Counted from the stretch's first letter, positions 41,301 to 43,491 are shown. The stretch: 64,000 nt of DNA from an uncultured Oscillospiraceae bacterium (GCA_948471205.1 CAOKRT010000009.1:1-64000), one strand, 5' to 3'. Notes: generated from the letters alone by a model not told the origin. Numbers and translations are program-made.

Positions 41301-41352
41301 GAAATGCCAGGAAAAAGCTTAAAAGCTTTTTAAACCGTTTCGGTTTCCTCAT
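17362..41352 (-). CDS. Giant secreted, membrane-anchored repeat protein (about 7,996 residues)
   Basis: An uninterrupted reading frame of about 24 kb. The ATG at 41352 follows AAAGGAG. Residues 1-32 form a Sec signal peptide (basic start, hydrophobic core, AFA cleavage site). Residues 33-864 are unique: a Trp/Tyr-rich globular part to roughly 300, then helical regions resembling surface-protein three-helix bundles. From residue 865 to the end come fourteen homologous modules, each marked by a motif of the form GYxNAIxPLLxxLG, followed by helices (NPLLDRVDEIL, LPxLANFIxxGGIQ, VEELIYP), a beta section (INGxxYxLxIP), a GCG turn and further helices (RYIWxVVxxNK, YTDxIVNTLA). A dockerin-like loop at 7920-7937 precedes one membrane helix (7938-7958) and a 38-residue acidic, Pro-rich cytoplasmic tail. 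There is no LPXTG or SLH domain. Function is unknown; adhesion, a wall-spanning scaffold or lipid handling are possible. Codon use resembles its neighbours. Confidence 0.92.
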   Translation of the reverse strand: MRKPKRFKKLLSFFLAFLMLMSSLTVGFTAFAAPSNWEAQVKALTNDAGNIGNYVYDVAIAWYNDGAKPSSSSTGHPASRATYKNLDTSGNGPVNKRGSWVVDNYADGRTYKAIVSMWHVVLEMTGRNDHLSNQAKWFFNGNLGPDKGEKKNLMGSDYPGTESEYAADGMIGALHDGVGRNKHHFVLIQLNDQYYLWNEYGNDLNNLTALRKTISSNHWKSRGFVWGGTNGAAEEMAQGYNYIDQYYEAIAVNADELKAFNNFFSSSADNQRDYWDYLVKGQNDEKQFDNIPRDKQIEIISQTATLLSNIQNASHSYNYDRYIGDDANTKTAMTANSSDAAGREGTRKIFEHFFGCNYATVTTYVNNLLAYLLKQFRAAVNDVRTALYIDGDVSKGVRNDLTLSELESIQSDISFADGVYENLGALQSQVTTEKNLLDNTYKPDFVRQWNIANANAFIEQVEKLEKAYEGYPASFGQEGYVALVDTGLRPVWVKQTLDQAISYYNAFLANFNTKATPNNAPGIKDDATLNGNVTTQHNHYNYVLEKYNRYLYDDYLKAAHRLDAFWKKDSGSSYGSAYGGISARTDLNYFQIARAKSIITTVNNKYNALTDYYKSYGTNPGTSATPQNPPNYPPFYQNGVIPALNWYIQTQLPKDYQQYPIEAPTGMDWSNASSIASITDLMNRLSAFVSDAEMNKALLGVVLDKQSLDKNLFTKGEKLNTLVNDLCTTILTALGPILQKALFDTKLSGAAAAIVGADDALAAYRKGRIDGLTPDPNAYQKNSWFAGKWPEITQILNQAGYDWQAAIARKDEFDWHITSIDSLADALGGATCGAEIIVDAVLQNRQANVTALNIVDQKVTDGTPGYEKLVLPILEFLGCTNIRPINNFNDDKIEDCMRYIVTPLYNRVVQILESPDTLTIILDMLPSLAYALEEGIISDMLHSIDASLGGVGFNLFDTLKGIGLNSLDSVGVNELIQNLVSGIEGFSLPEISFLELGHLGRDLVQKSSLRPSGTRNWVQIDLKEKVLTWFVYYVNAVLQQNEAFIKDLALSGADLGVEGFNFGALLSDLLDNVFDYVKSDANFGADFFKLLTVYTPENFNWVQTVNGWKWVKNTVNYEEVKDLYTQAEVEDVISKLNEILNNILPGLLNKDKEASIKDFLNTNLYSSQRADELFNTFYRIFGADFLQKIYTIGTITINGTASPKINASPEALYRNLDRVPGVNAVREILKGVNTYYQYDSNNQPLYDDYGMRLHATYNLQYTDNTYVKDENGKNISMQYEGSFIVTKKVAVRSEDGKSYTLEDREVYNCFDLASYIGKPDPKDPENGKPSTKDDWNVNGHSDNLKRIVTALLYPFNDIATLLLAGETNKLIGGRESNVKLAGALYLKGNNGYEKALMPLFQALNFDNLMTADNFNTAYNNAMQNIIDMVFSYLNKLAEDPVGTIINAIPSIAYFIDNGGIQMLIANFLQPLANVITAITDIAKITQLSETSFTNNANKIGDFVLSDVIKKLFDVDSTTKLHWNNIQNELGTVISSIIPTIKLDKKDADGNKIQATDKDGKPAVDEAGNPIYEKEEFKLTIPEIPWGKIAGCGTGTVSGKAQVQNAIGADTLVTFVRFIWDDVVVASNKEVVEGILTNLLGKDVYALIASNIDIFGENGKTPLTGDSLIQLFVALVKVMDTSGFGETGTELQKIVATLATENPRPTSDRYEIKKSAIVYPYNPATTENADESKWQRYSEDNVKDFVQVLSNVVMSVLSNYTTFDLASLAEDGIYTSRLVASIAGAVYPLFDNATVRSVLEMIGVDINTLNQLSGIMIMNRYHEVADVVILSMTDQNAEANWNHDEKGNRTTYRYWILDEDGNPVLENGDYTYTYWEKNEDGSWKLDADGNHVIREKLFSDINWDYCVQQKLFKVYVEGDNAQSRDNLATAITAILTPFFPFVNFLLNAGSINIAGAAPLVGTNGYRNVIIPLLKLIGCNGIVSAEQYKTDAAADKGNLVKNIISPLLLKVDEVLRGSDSIGPVRAILDMIPDLANFVNLGGIQELIYELIYPFSTLLNTVLDVLTRGEITSIYDAAIDIVFYSGLIGGSEDDNRSTIQKIIEGIFGKKEADKITWSNVHNRIFTLAEKVIAMLKVNNVELKAVTEKTDGALVETALNVKIKGLNINGNTLDLELNIPKFDLGWVAGIGPGKYTDGDDYDAYNPAAVKKRTDSFLAIVQYIWKIVQVNKNVLAGDKGLLSTLLGDAYVTAAPFILSLLDEKVKVNIDDIKTDAKKAAVVDSANEIVAALIQFTESTDSSNHYADTSEGYDPAVDDIADLTWDKFFEYSDYTENDKYDIEYPKVAAKDLASGQPSDSRYEEDDVQTLVNALTTIIQKVLSEIMGTTVEGLVIEALYTNDIVAQVSKLICSLADNASVASIISQFGVDLTAKGFVKMLTRYGYVQLAAEIQKVIDTNGKLSDLQWFDTYQMQDGEPVLDKDGNKIIDKYGISRYWYVESGVADGNDPTNFITNVWDNSEYHNSKFEYNPDGSLKDTSVLNAGYRFTRALVVALSPFSGLINVLFNAGTGEYFGAIEITGTRGYRNAIKPLLDVLGCDTVTKEQYVEDANGKGTEGDPDYVAGNVDYVLYNIINPVISRVGDIMDDPINGALDIVTSLMAFIDNGGLQKAIEELLYPITQMFGPIIKLATRTVEGLEGSTDIFSIALSFIDLGDGVEWANIHTMLPTVIKSFLTIEVLDKKIDNKYVKILSKQVTEDQDKGKPKTVYYYISNEKIPMSDEDGNPVVDAEGNPVFETNEDGSFKYKEIEVAARNVDEIVGIEINGTIYKLDIDGININKHLKYLAYCLINANTAGGTTTFAAKADTAVTRRSDAFVALYRFIRDAIDANASGLIMPLVESALAPELYDAVGEYIENVIFTPKSKDGDNILITLIRVADTLDEALGFDVEQDAQDFWLKNLQITSTTATSVVYTAKTAKEDVARAIDTIYNTVNNAITNLVFKDNEDIDNLSDFAVENFLNNTLLSTIAKGVFSLADNETVSKIFNILNVSMNKAYIVQQLNKYGYHELATNIENYNGKLTDIPWFTEKEITDAEGNTVKVEVPSDNFGSKWYVSSKYDKDADFKQLFITNVWNTPGAYPNPNITLDDLDVTYRFARALVVVLSPFSKLIEVLTNDKLVDFSDDGSVKIQGSYGYTSAIKPLLDALGVDSIHRDKYRADAATNPDYAIYNVVYPLLDRVDEIMHRPVRELLNTLPTLANFINVGGIQHAVENLLVPVVSLLDPIVDLIMDEFNGDPSKVKSIYDVVIEIANTAFLNGALDGITWDDIHENIATIVNAVIPTLYTTTYEGQLYTAKLVVDAETGDETYVISVQKKDEQGNDINEDVVIPKRDITKTENGILINGVVYKITIPDNVTINKFLADIAGCQGVTEVDYKQSTTHPSGNPNGTGSLKPSLDEVKDIQPNVLVTLLTFVWDEVVQVNFKDLIDPLLENVVNPLLEGTLKNGYTDVIRKYIVDDGGLFGEDSINYDGSEFIDLLVGVVNGLDSSDRHVYSDWTNILNKTAVAGVVEYPRIDTSSDTSSRYQSEDVKTLVSVITNIAMSAIEAFLDFTVIGIQEGNLYNSQFVVTLASAFYPVFDSAAVQSAFGILGVKDITLENLAKVLRDAGYPRTADLVLAGYDENVTVDGVKVNYVERVKKELNPETGKLEDVIGPDDEPVMESVYKYWATEEDGYTWKLLDKDDPDSHVMTYWIPEGDDYAKYTEEDEKADPSHVAGTYKIRDKQFSDINWTPCVEGKFFNIQTNPADGEKEWRENLVQAVSTILYPLNELLGFLFNGEELTIAGIASFKGSNGYENAIYPLLQVLGCSAERNDLVTPTEYAQMADTENGGSKYNLAFNILNPLFSRLNNILRGSTADNIEAVGPVRALLNLLPNLALFVEEGGIQKFVEELIYPVGNIVDTIVGVLSKDKSSLFDVVFDSFVVPDTLEPLHTSKGFEDTGITERIIEKLIVAVFNAPVKTTGPDDKPVMDDSVLQWNNANKHIFEIAAGFVKPNKDKSNIYLTVTADGQLEINNIKISIKAQVDENGNTIRDAIDVELPAIKVGKLNGADGLLGNLSNLGAPIPWANGPGNYDGMSAAAVQRRTDAFVLLWNYIWGVVENNDAAIDMLIDDLVAPLLGKDTFALVGSYITTVLGRSSEDVLSAFIAVTKALDTSSLDVSATWDAYFAQTNTLDRPEYPVKNYASATGSADELYTDSDVAKVVHTISGIAQSALAAATGNTLDKLSVDLLYNEKLVATIAQAICSLADNKIVAAFLPLLGIDFSLEAIKDKLTDYGYIEIAAEVDKLISKTPGVQNGKLSDLVWFVQDTDKDGNPLVDEFGNKVMVPSELAKKWYVSDAAAFITNVWSNSTVKNPNLKPDGSDIDANYRFTRAIVVAVSPFSSIINTLINARTSTIFGEIQLTGSKGYRNAVKPLLEALGTNPMSVNDFNAYIDGTVLDDGTNLAGKGNQDYVIYNILNPILSKVNDIISNPGDQLFATIASLGAFLSDEAFSGKGNLQSAVENLLAPVLKMVDPIVKLASDNDDLFTIVFNILGIYHHDKDGKNELLVTWNNIHAHLFDVVAHFLAYNEDKPDNIYATTLDKLLIINNININGKKYSLTVPEYDLSKLKNCTVESDTEKRAADAFITVFRYIRRILNVNSVLTENGVAVEDKEGNYTLDDDAFIPSLVKSLINNADLYAKLKPYLSNVLASKKDEILVTVIRLFENINSSALETDLDKIAQNWADLLKLDGTAADVDYNGLVVDEVTTAIKTLRDSVHNALDAYAPDIDIENFTENNLYKNNIPHMLASVIFPLGDSSVLAALLGILHIDVTRTGIINELERYGYKELANIIKAVPENEKLADIPWTIKSTDADGNEITIQNPDIAKLWYIENETDFVNNVWNQSAEVLNGNQPLNAQYRFTRSLVVTLHPFAELLGLLLQAKTIMIFDDPHDGVSGHDDVELKGEYGYSNAVKPLLEALGIDAMSGEEFRAMADESKGGNQDYIIYNIVNPILARADEILRYPVNSLLETLPTLAQYLGNGGLQESIKNLLYPFTKLLSPVIRLVLGEVRSANEVKPEKFYDLVIAAVANIADIELLKGKENLWSTVHEWEALTALIDGILDMVGVKTTVAEFKGNYVKVTPINADKPEEGYIYKYTVKEDGKDVEKTETFKASQTEKVLGVEINGIVYPITLPKEGPFDKIANCQILTADTQKAIDDAKAALEAAEATGDADAIAAAQKTLDDAKAAASAEVKANTLLALIQYICDVVEDNEPELITPLLKNVLGSNYDTFGEYINNVLGKAADTPGEVSSALVKLLNATDSSGYTATGWDIFDQIASTDVQYDIFSRDDVNNAIHTLSDIVSGVLENVLNTSITELTTEKIYTDQVVNTLARAIYTNVAGMESTLKLAGIDVSKENVVKLIGGAAPDGYGYADIADLIQNSADPAEGQNWASTVSWTFDWQIDNKSENFAHAIAAVLSPFNALLSALLCEGSVNIAQVITITGANGYKNALKPLLEELGFDTTLVDENAPTIEAIIKVVLAKLDDIVKDDNLVGRVIDFLPGLANIIASGGVQKFIEELIYPVLNLINPVLALATDKNIFDFAIEILDKLDVVDLTAYGWDGVHNQIFTIISSFINVNYAVVDKKNVALTKDTDKESEHYGEYYYVTSVNNEDVRTYVKAKQMTGIAINGIAYPLHIPENIEGMNTVNIFATLAGCKVDRNTADEVSADTLVTAIRYIWEVVQANKDDLIKPLVKDLLKDNYDAVSQYINNILDETTADQFVEALIEILTNLGKLNCNVDWSFLYNGYTSKPVDYPLTGKNNAKATAKDIADVISTLSDAVNGVIPMLLKDGNNSYSSLSEFVSDKLYTDDIVNALAKVLIPLCENETVVNILSIIGVDYSIDAIVDIIISFGDATNLPEEISKVDSFAQIDWNNVTWGVNSKETFIAALSKLLSPFAPVLDFVLNGKDLVIANGALSIPGHMGYANAIKPVLEVFGCDTVAIDNANASIEDILTVLLNRVDIILNAPVDEATALIAPLMNFINKGGIQKVVEELLHPITNIINPVVRLAADRDKDGNLTDANIFEIAFDIVKNLDAVKDIIPAKAEWNTVQNYIFTIVGSLINVNYAVVDRKNVALTKNNDENDKNYGKFYYITTDAAQKEVKKYVADKNVKQMAGIAVNGIAYPLTIPSEVLGVNIFEALASCGTLNTGDNTISGNGSDTFVTLMRYIWTVVEANKKELILPLLKELLKAEDKNGIYAKVGSYIETLLNDKADDVIVALANAVQGLKTDADRKDAWAAIRASVEKTNVEYPAGVLTQAEVTEFLDQISSIVNAVLPSVLPGLIEGKNYKSLNELVAGELYTKSLVETIAKALRGIAVDENGNVKAINETLKTVAGIDLTKVPTKIGTVNSKETFVAELVKVLAPLNPVINALLKGDTLNIAGAVDFGGENGYVYAIKPLLQVLGCKNLETTVKDNDPELAGILTAVLNRVNEIAADPITEVLEMLPQLANFIDKGGIQIFVEEIIYPVIRVAEPIVALVKDKDQKLFDFVLEVVSKFVPQISDYLPKGTTWSNIHTKIIDIVKNVLPESIEINGVKYKLNIPNLVLAELAGCGTGTGLDFNPNKADAFVTLFGYIWKVVKANEKNLIRPLLNNLIGDNETVAKIIDRVLKLDTQDALAAIVHLLDGFKADGHKADWSKIEAAIKTTKVKYPNGVTAKDMDVVIDTVSAVLDGVLPMVLKSTGYDSLQALVAGMLYTPDLINTIAGALKGLAENKQVTDILAYVGITLKASDYNKKWNVNDADSFAKALAELVKPFNGVIDALLNGGSITVAANLLGDEAIVIEGENGYVNAVKPLLTVLGCDTSKIVDGKATVEAIVKSLLDRVDEILANPVEEVVALIPQLVNFINNGGIQTFVEELIYPVTRIVAPIAKFALGDDKNLFDVVFDIVKDIDAVKKFIPAKATWDTIQNYIFDIISKIDINIPINGKNYPLNIPALDLKALGGCGTGNGFDYNANKADAIIIVLRYVWNVVQSNKTEFLLPMLKELLGGNYEKFGQYIETLLGHKDDEVIKAIVDLFKNLDASGHKADWSFLYKDYKAANLKYPNGVTSKDLEQVVQILTVAVNNALQIFLNKTLDDLVPELIYTDSIINTLANAIGSLKNNKDLAQVFALLGVDFSKVNYAQKWNVTDKRSFANALATILSPFNNVLAVLLNSGTLNIEGIIEFTGADGYENAIKPLLDVLGVSTVSAAQYKADAIKNSNNLLLNILNPLLDRVDEILANPIEELLDLLPAIANFMDKGGLQYFVEELIYPLTNLVSPIVKLVTKDSIFEFVFKLLRTLGVLDINISWKNIQNEIIPLVNTFLTNISINGKSYSITVPNIDWSVLGGCGKLSSNAIDANQGDVLMTLLRYIFKVLDANKGMLFDLVGGKDSTIGQIINNVLKQGADGMAKIVVTILLKLEAFDNVQWTFKNIKKVTVEYTEHLGKEEYFEAIGMLDETISSLLGQFLNISLQSVLGDLVYTNSIINTLAKLIYTNIENVNIGIDLNTVLKVVDLDVSTSGVSSILKDYGAASREIGRHAKWSEVNFDSLNWGFKDGDRNGFVNALSAILRPVQPILRVILSGEDLIVLGSIKIKGGNGYNTAIIPLLEALGVNPGSLVSPQQYAKEASTDKVLTNILNPLLDKVEELTRGPIDALTKMLPNIAYFVYNGGVKDIAENLIAPVTNILHEIDPIYSLNLDLSMLDNVDLAGLVNGILAGIKISGQPLGIVLPDIDLAVLAGLGDIVNYRSARTYFGKQMDCKKINADQAAVFITVLRYLIKTIQNNLDNISKLLAGLGLSGDVADMIKTVLEMLTTLDVDGVIEGLMNLLFNFDISDDNDANESDKNAKGKINLGDLSLLFKVYWVIFAIIVLILAYFLFLLFKKNDDEENPENPEGPNPPEDPSEEQETNKENNEQGDKI
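17542..17595 (-). other. Dockerin-like EF-hand loop before the membrane helix
   Basis: Residues 7920-7937 read DKNAKGKINLGDLSLLFK. Aligned to the type I dockerin loop (D-x-N-x-D-G-x-I/V-x-x-x-D-L-x-L-L-K), positions 1, 3, 6, 8, 12 and the following LxLL are met; position 5 is Lys rather than Asp. Only one copy is present, whereas dockerins have two, so it may be a remnant or coincidence. Confidence 0.4.
17596..18330 (-). repeat. Giant protein module 14, C-terminally truncated (residues 7675-7919)
   Basis: Anchor at 18286-18330. About 245 residues remain: the helical and beta sections are present (turn AGLGD, no cysteine), but the second helical half stops and passes into an acidic linker before the dockerin-like loop. 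Confidence 0.8.
18331..19557 (-). repeat. Giant protein module 13 (residues 7266-7674)
   Basis: 409 residues, anchor at 19513-19557; compact form; the turn reads GGCGK. Confidence 0.85.
19558..20706 (-). repeat. Giant protein module 12 (residues 6883-7265)
   Basis: 383 residues, the shortest complete copy, anchor at 20662-20706; the turn reads GGCGTGNG. It shows the minimal core module. Confidence 0.85.
20707..21894 (-). repeat. Giant protein module 11 (residues 6487-6882)
   Basis: 396 residues, anchor at 21850-21894. The first of the compact copies, without inserts; the turn reads AGCGTGTG. Confidence 0.85.
21895..23301 (-). repeat. Giant protein module 10 (residues 6018-6486)
   Basis: 469 residues, anchor at 23257-23301. 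It has the module 9-type insert (YAVVDRKNVALTK), suggesting that the two arose by a late duplication. The turn reads ASCGT. Confidence 0.85.
23302..24735 (-). repeat. Giant protein module 9 (residues 5540-6017)
   Basis: 478 residues, anchor at 24691-24735. It shares with module 10 an insert beginning YAVVDKKNVALTK in the beta section. The turn reads AGCKV. Confidence 0.85.
24736..26358 (-). repeat. Giant protein module 8 (residues 4999-5539)
   Basis: 541 residues, anchor at 26314-26358. The turn reads ANCQI and is followed by an Ala-rich coiled-coil insert (about 25488-25640) found in no other module. Confidence 0.85.
25488..25640 (-). other. Ala-rich coiled-coil insert in module 8
   Basis: About 50 residues with heptad spacing and the segments AIDDAKAALEAAEATGDA and IAAAQKTLDDAKAAAS. 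Composition differs from the rest of the giant protein. It probably forms a rigid helix or a two-helix hairpin between the beta section and the following helices. Confidence 0.6.
26359..27984 (-). repeat. Giant protein module 7 (residues 4457-4998)
   Basis: 542 residues, anchor at 27940-27984. The turn retains a cysteine (LKNCTV). A short DADGN insert lies near 26585-26660. Confidence 0.85.
27985..29823 (-). repeat. Giant protein module 6 (residues 3844-4456)
   Basis: 613 residues, anchor at 29779-29823. The GCG turn is replaced by NLGAPIPWANGPG. A DKDGN insert lies near 28190-28295. Confidence 0.85.
29824..31794 (-). repeat. Giant protein module 5 (residues 3187-3843)
   Basis: 657 residues, the longest copy, anchor at 31750-31794. 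Extra length comes from acidic, aromatic inserts before the next anchor (near 29950-30300). The turn reads AGCQG. Confidence 0.85.
31795..33621 (-). repeat. Giant protein module 4 (residues 2578-3186)
   Basis: 609 residues, anchor at 33577-33621. The beta section carries a long insert with repeated D/E-x-D/E-GN motifs (near 32950-33060); the turn retains a cysteine (LAYCL). Confidence 0.85.
33622..35466 (-). repeat. Giant protein module 3 (residues 1963-2577)
   Basis: 615 residues, anchor at 35422-35466. The turn reads AGIGPGKY instead of GCG, so the module cysteine is missing there. A DxDGN insert lies near 33890-33970. Confidence 0.85.
35467..37182 (-). repeat. Giant protein module 2 (residues 1391-1962)
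   Basis: 572 residues, anchor at 37138-37182. Carries the GCGTG turn (near 36580) and two inserted hydrophilic stretches rich in DxDGN motifs, near 36600-36730 and 35680-35830. Confidence 0.85.
37183..38760 (-). repeat. Giant protein module 1 (residues 865-1390)
   Basis: 526 residues from anchor GYEKLVLPILEFLGC at 38716-38760. It is the most divergent copy: the helical part after the anchor carries extra segments and the GCG turn is absent. It ends in the standard segment before the next anchor. Confidence 0.8.
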
Positions 41353-41564
41353 AAATTTTTCTCCTTTCTTTATGTTCACATAAAAAATTTATGTATAATA
41401 TGTGAAATTTGCATAGAATTCCACATTTGTGTCTTCATTGTATCACTCAAAATCACCAAAGTCAATGAATTTGCGAAAAAAACTGTAACAATTTATTTAC
41501 AATTTTTTTGGTAAATCTGACACCTAAAAATTCCCTTAATATATAACTTATATAAATTAATTAC

Positions 41565-41596
41565 ATTATATAAAGGCATATACGGCGTTTTGGCAA
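41565..41596 (-). promoter_or_regulatory. Candidate promoter of the giant operon
   Basis: On the minus strand TTGCCA (41591-41596) is followed by TATAAT (41565-41570) at 20 bases, or by TATATA at a better 18 bases. The sequence around the -10 is almost the same as at the mraZ promoter. It would give a leader of about 200 bases, very AU-rich, up to the start at 41352. The gene-free interval 41353-41802 otherwise holds only the inverted repeat at 41624-41654 and the terminator at 41751-41789. Confidence 0.45.
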
Positions 41597-41623
41597 GTTT
41601 TTAGCTTTACGGTAATGGTTTTT

Positions 41624-41654
41624 CTCTTTACATAGCAAAAGTCGCTGTAAAGAG
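41624..41654. repeat. Inverted repeat upstream of the giant operon promoter
   Basis: CTCTTTACA (41624-41632) and TGTAAAGAG (41646-41654) form a perfect 9-base dyad separated by 13 bases, about 30 bases upstream of the candidate -35. A further CTTTACA copy follows at 41661-41667. The placement would suit an activator or repressor site. Confidence 0.4.
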
Positions 41655-41750
41655 CATGTGCTTTACACAATGAAATGAGACATTCAGAAAACAATTTCAC
41701 CCACTTTTTCTATTTACGCTGCCCCCTCTTCCCTGCAGGATCACTTCTGA

Positions 41751-41789
41751 AAATAAAAAAGGACCGGCTGAAAAGCCGGTCCAAAAAAA
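41751..41789 (-). terminator. Terminator of the rsmD-coaD operon
   Basis: A GC-rich 9-bp stem, GGACCGGCT (41761-41769) and AGCCGGTCC (41774-41782), runs into TTTTTT on the minus strand, just after the stop codon at 41803. A run of A on the far side would also give T on the plus strand only weakly. Confidence 0.88.
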
Positions 41790-41802
41790 TTTTATAAACT
41801 TA

Positions 41803-42363
41803 TTAATTGCTTCCGCCGATATTGCGCATAAGATTCTGACGAATGCTTCTTACATCCTGAAGAGCCTTATAAAGAGCATCATCAATTGCAAGCAAAGTAT
41901 CTTCGGCATAGTTATTCACTGCATTAACAGAATCCTTTTTATTCTTCTGTGCTGCAGCAAGCATATCATTAGCCTGGGCAGTTGCATTGCCCAAAATTTC
42001 GCTTGCACGTGCCTGCGCATCGCGAATATTTGCTTCGCCTTCTTCTCTTGCTCTTGCAAGAATTTCAGCAGCTTCAGCCTGGGCAGTCTGGGTAATCTGA
42101 TCACGTGCCACAAGTTCACGTGCCTGTGCCTGCGCTTCAGCAACAATTGCCTGCGCATCTTTCTGCGCATCATCAAGAATGGTATTTCTTGAATCAATAA
42201 TTGCTTTTGCCTGTTTTGTTTCATGAGGTGTATTAAGACGTATATCCTCTATAATTGTTTTTATTTTTTCAACATCAACAAGACTTTTCTTCGTCATGGG
42301 CATAGAGGTGGCGTCATCAAGCACATCCTCTAAATCTTCAAGCAAAATATCTGTATTAGTCAT
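41803..42363 (-). CDS. Coiled-coil protein resembling V-type ATPase subunit H/E or F-type subunit b stalks
   Basis: A 186-residue, highly charged helical protein with a long Ala/Glu/Gln-rich coiled coil from about residue 45 to 150 (DDAQKDAQAIVAEAQAQARE and similar). Such proteins are often named ATPase subunit H only because stalk coiled coils look alike; no ATPase genes are near. The gene overlaps coaD by 8 bases and is the last gene of rsmD-coaD, a linkage I recall in clostridial genomes. It has no membrane segment or signal, so it should be cytoplasmic. An envelope or division-site role like DivIVA-type proteins is possible. Real function unknown. Confidence 0.75.
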   Translation of the reverse strand: MTNTDILLEDLEDVLDDATSMPMTKKSLVDVEKIKTIIEDIRLNTPHETKQAKAIIDSRNTILDDAQKDAQAIVAEAQAQARELVARDQITQTAQAEAAEILARAREEGEANIRDAQARASEILGNATAQANDMLAAAQKNKKDSVNAVNNYAEDTLLAIDDALYKALQDVRSIRQNLMRNIGGSN

Positions 42364-42847
42364 CAGCTTTATCTCCTTTGCATCTTTTTATAACATCGTT
42401 TAAAATCATTTCGGGAACAAAACGGGAAATATCCCCGTTCAGGCTGCAAACCTCTTTAACCATACTTGACGACAGAAACATATTTTTTCCCTTTGCAGCA
42501 AGGAACACGGTTTCTGCCTGAGGCAAAAGACTTTTATTGGTGAGTGCCTGCTGAAATTCATAATCAAAATCAGACATTGCACGCAAACCCTTAACAATGG
42601 CAACGGCATTCTTTTCTTTAACGTAATCAACGAGAAGCCCGCCGTATGTATCAACCTCTATATTATCTCTGCTGAAACAGCGCTTTATTAATTCAACACG
42701 TTCATCAACAGAAAAAAGCGATTTTTTACTGCTGTTTGCCATAACAACAACAATAACTTTATCAAACAGCTCTGCCGCACGCTCAATAACATCAATATGA
42801 CCAAGCGTTACAGGATCAAAGCTGCCGGGACAAACGGCAATTTTCAT
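42356..42847 (-). CDS. coaD: Phosphopantetheine adenylyltransferase CoaD
   Basis: Transfers AMP from ATP to 4'-phosphopantetheine in coenzyme A synthesis, in the cytoplasm. The N-terminal PGSFDPVTLGHIDVIERA contains the nucleotidyltransferase T/HxGH-type motif, and the C-terminal FLSSSMVKEV is the conserved (I/L)SSxxVRE-type motif. The 163 residues are the normal length. It lies two bases after rsmD and overlaps the next gene, so all three are one operon. Confidence 0.97.
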   Translation of the reverse strand: MKIAVCPGSFDPVTLGHIDVIERAAELFDKVIVVVMANSSKKSLFSVDERVELIKRCFSRDNIEVDTYGGLLVDYVKEKNAVAIVKGLRAMSDFDYEFQQALTNKSLLPQAETVFLAAKGKNMFLSSSMVKEVCSLNGDISRFVPEMILNDVIKRCKGDKADD

Positions 42848-42849
42848 AA

Positions 42850-43392
42850 TTAAAATTCCTTTCGGTAAATAGTAATTTTTGTTTTACCGTAAATTCTTTC
42901 TTTATCAACTGAAAAATCGCCGAATTTTTGCGGTAACATTTCCTCCTTAGAGGTTTCGCAAACAACAATGCCGTTATCACTGATTGATTTAACAAGATAC
43001 GGCATGCACTTTTCAATAAGCCCTTTATGGTAAGGCGGATCAAGAAAAGCAATGTCAAAATTGTTTTTGCGTGAAGAATAAGCAGAAGCATCGGCAGTTA
43101 GCACCTGTGAAACAGATGAAAAACCGCAATGCTCAATATTATTTTTAACAACACTTTCCGCTTTTTTATTGTTTTCAACAAATGTGCAGAAAGAAGCGCC
43201 GCGGGACAAAGCCTCTATTCCTAACTGACCTGAACCTGCGAACAAATCAAGCACCCTTTTTCCCTCTATTTCAAACTGAATCATACTGAAAAGGGCTTCT
43301 TTAACACTTTCGGAAGTAGGTCTTGTTATATCATCCCCCGAAAGGGTTTCAAGACGTCTTCCTCTGGCTGAACCGGTAATAACTCTCATCAT
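42850..43392 (-). CDS. rsmD: 16S rRNA (guanine-966-N2)-methyltransferase RsmD
   Basis: SAM-dependent methyltransferase acting on the small-subunit rRNA. Diagnostic parts are RVITGSARGRRL at the start, the SAM loop VLDLFAGSGQLGIEALSRGA, and the catalytic motif FLDPPYHKG. The ATG at 43392 is preferred: it follows AAGGAC, while an upstream in-frame start at 43431 would lie almost on the transcription start set by the promoter at 43446-43474. The length of about 180 residues is normal. Confidence 0.95.
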   Translation of the reverse strand: MMRVITGSARGRRLETLSGDDITRPTSESVKEALFSMIQFEIEGKRVLDLFAGSGQLGIEALSRGASFCTFVENNKKAESVVKNNIEHCGFSSVSQVLTADASAYSSRKNNFDIAFLDPPYHKGLIEKCMPYLVKSISDNGIVVCETSKEEMLPQKFGDFSVDKERIYGKTKITIYRKEF

Positions 43393-43445
43393 AAGACTTG
43401 TCCTTAGCTGTGCAAACACAGATTTGCACATTTTTTCACATAAAC

Positions 43446-43474
43446 ATTATACATTTATGGTGTTGTTTCGTCAA
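43446..43474 (-). promoter_or_regulatory. rsmD-coaD operon promoter
   Basis: Minus-strand -35 TTGACG (43469-43474) and -10 TATAAT (43446-43451), 17-base spacing, in the 99-base gap between the uvrC stop and the rsmD ATG. Confidence 0.8.
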
Positions 43475-43491
43475 GTTTATTATTACTATTT

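Noticed and set aside
18796..41322. Numerous plus-strand open frames of 60-150 codons opposite the giant gene.
   Set aside because: They lack ribosome sites, have compositions mirroring the minus-strand codons and repeat with the modules, so they are shadows of the real frame.
17362..41379. Suspicion that the giant gene is an assembly artefact or several genes fused by sequencing errors.
   Set aside because: All 13 anchor-to-anchor distances are multiples of three but differ in length, the modules differ clearly in sequence, and there is one signal peptide, one membrane anchor and one terminator. A collapsed or chimeric repeat would look more uniform or broken.
41803..42363. Naming this gene as a V-type ATPase subunit.
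   Set aside because: Only a generic coiled coil supports it; no ATPase operon lies nearby.
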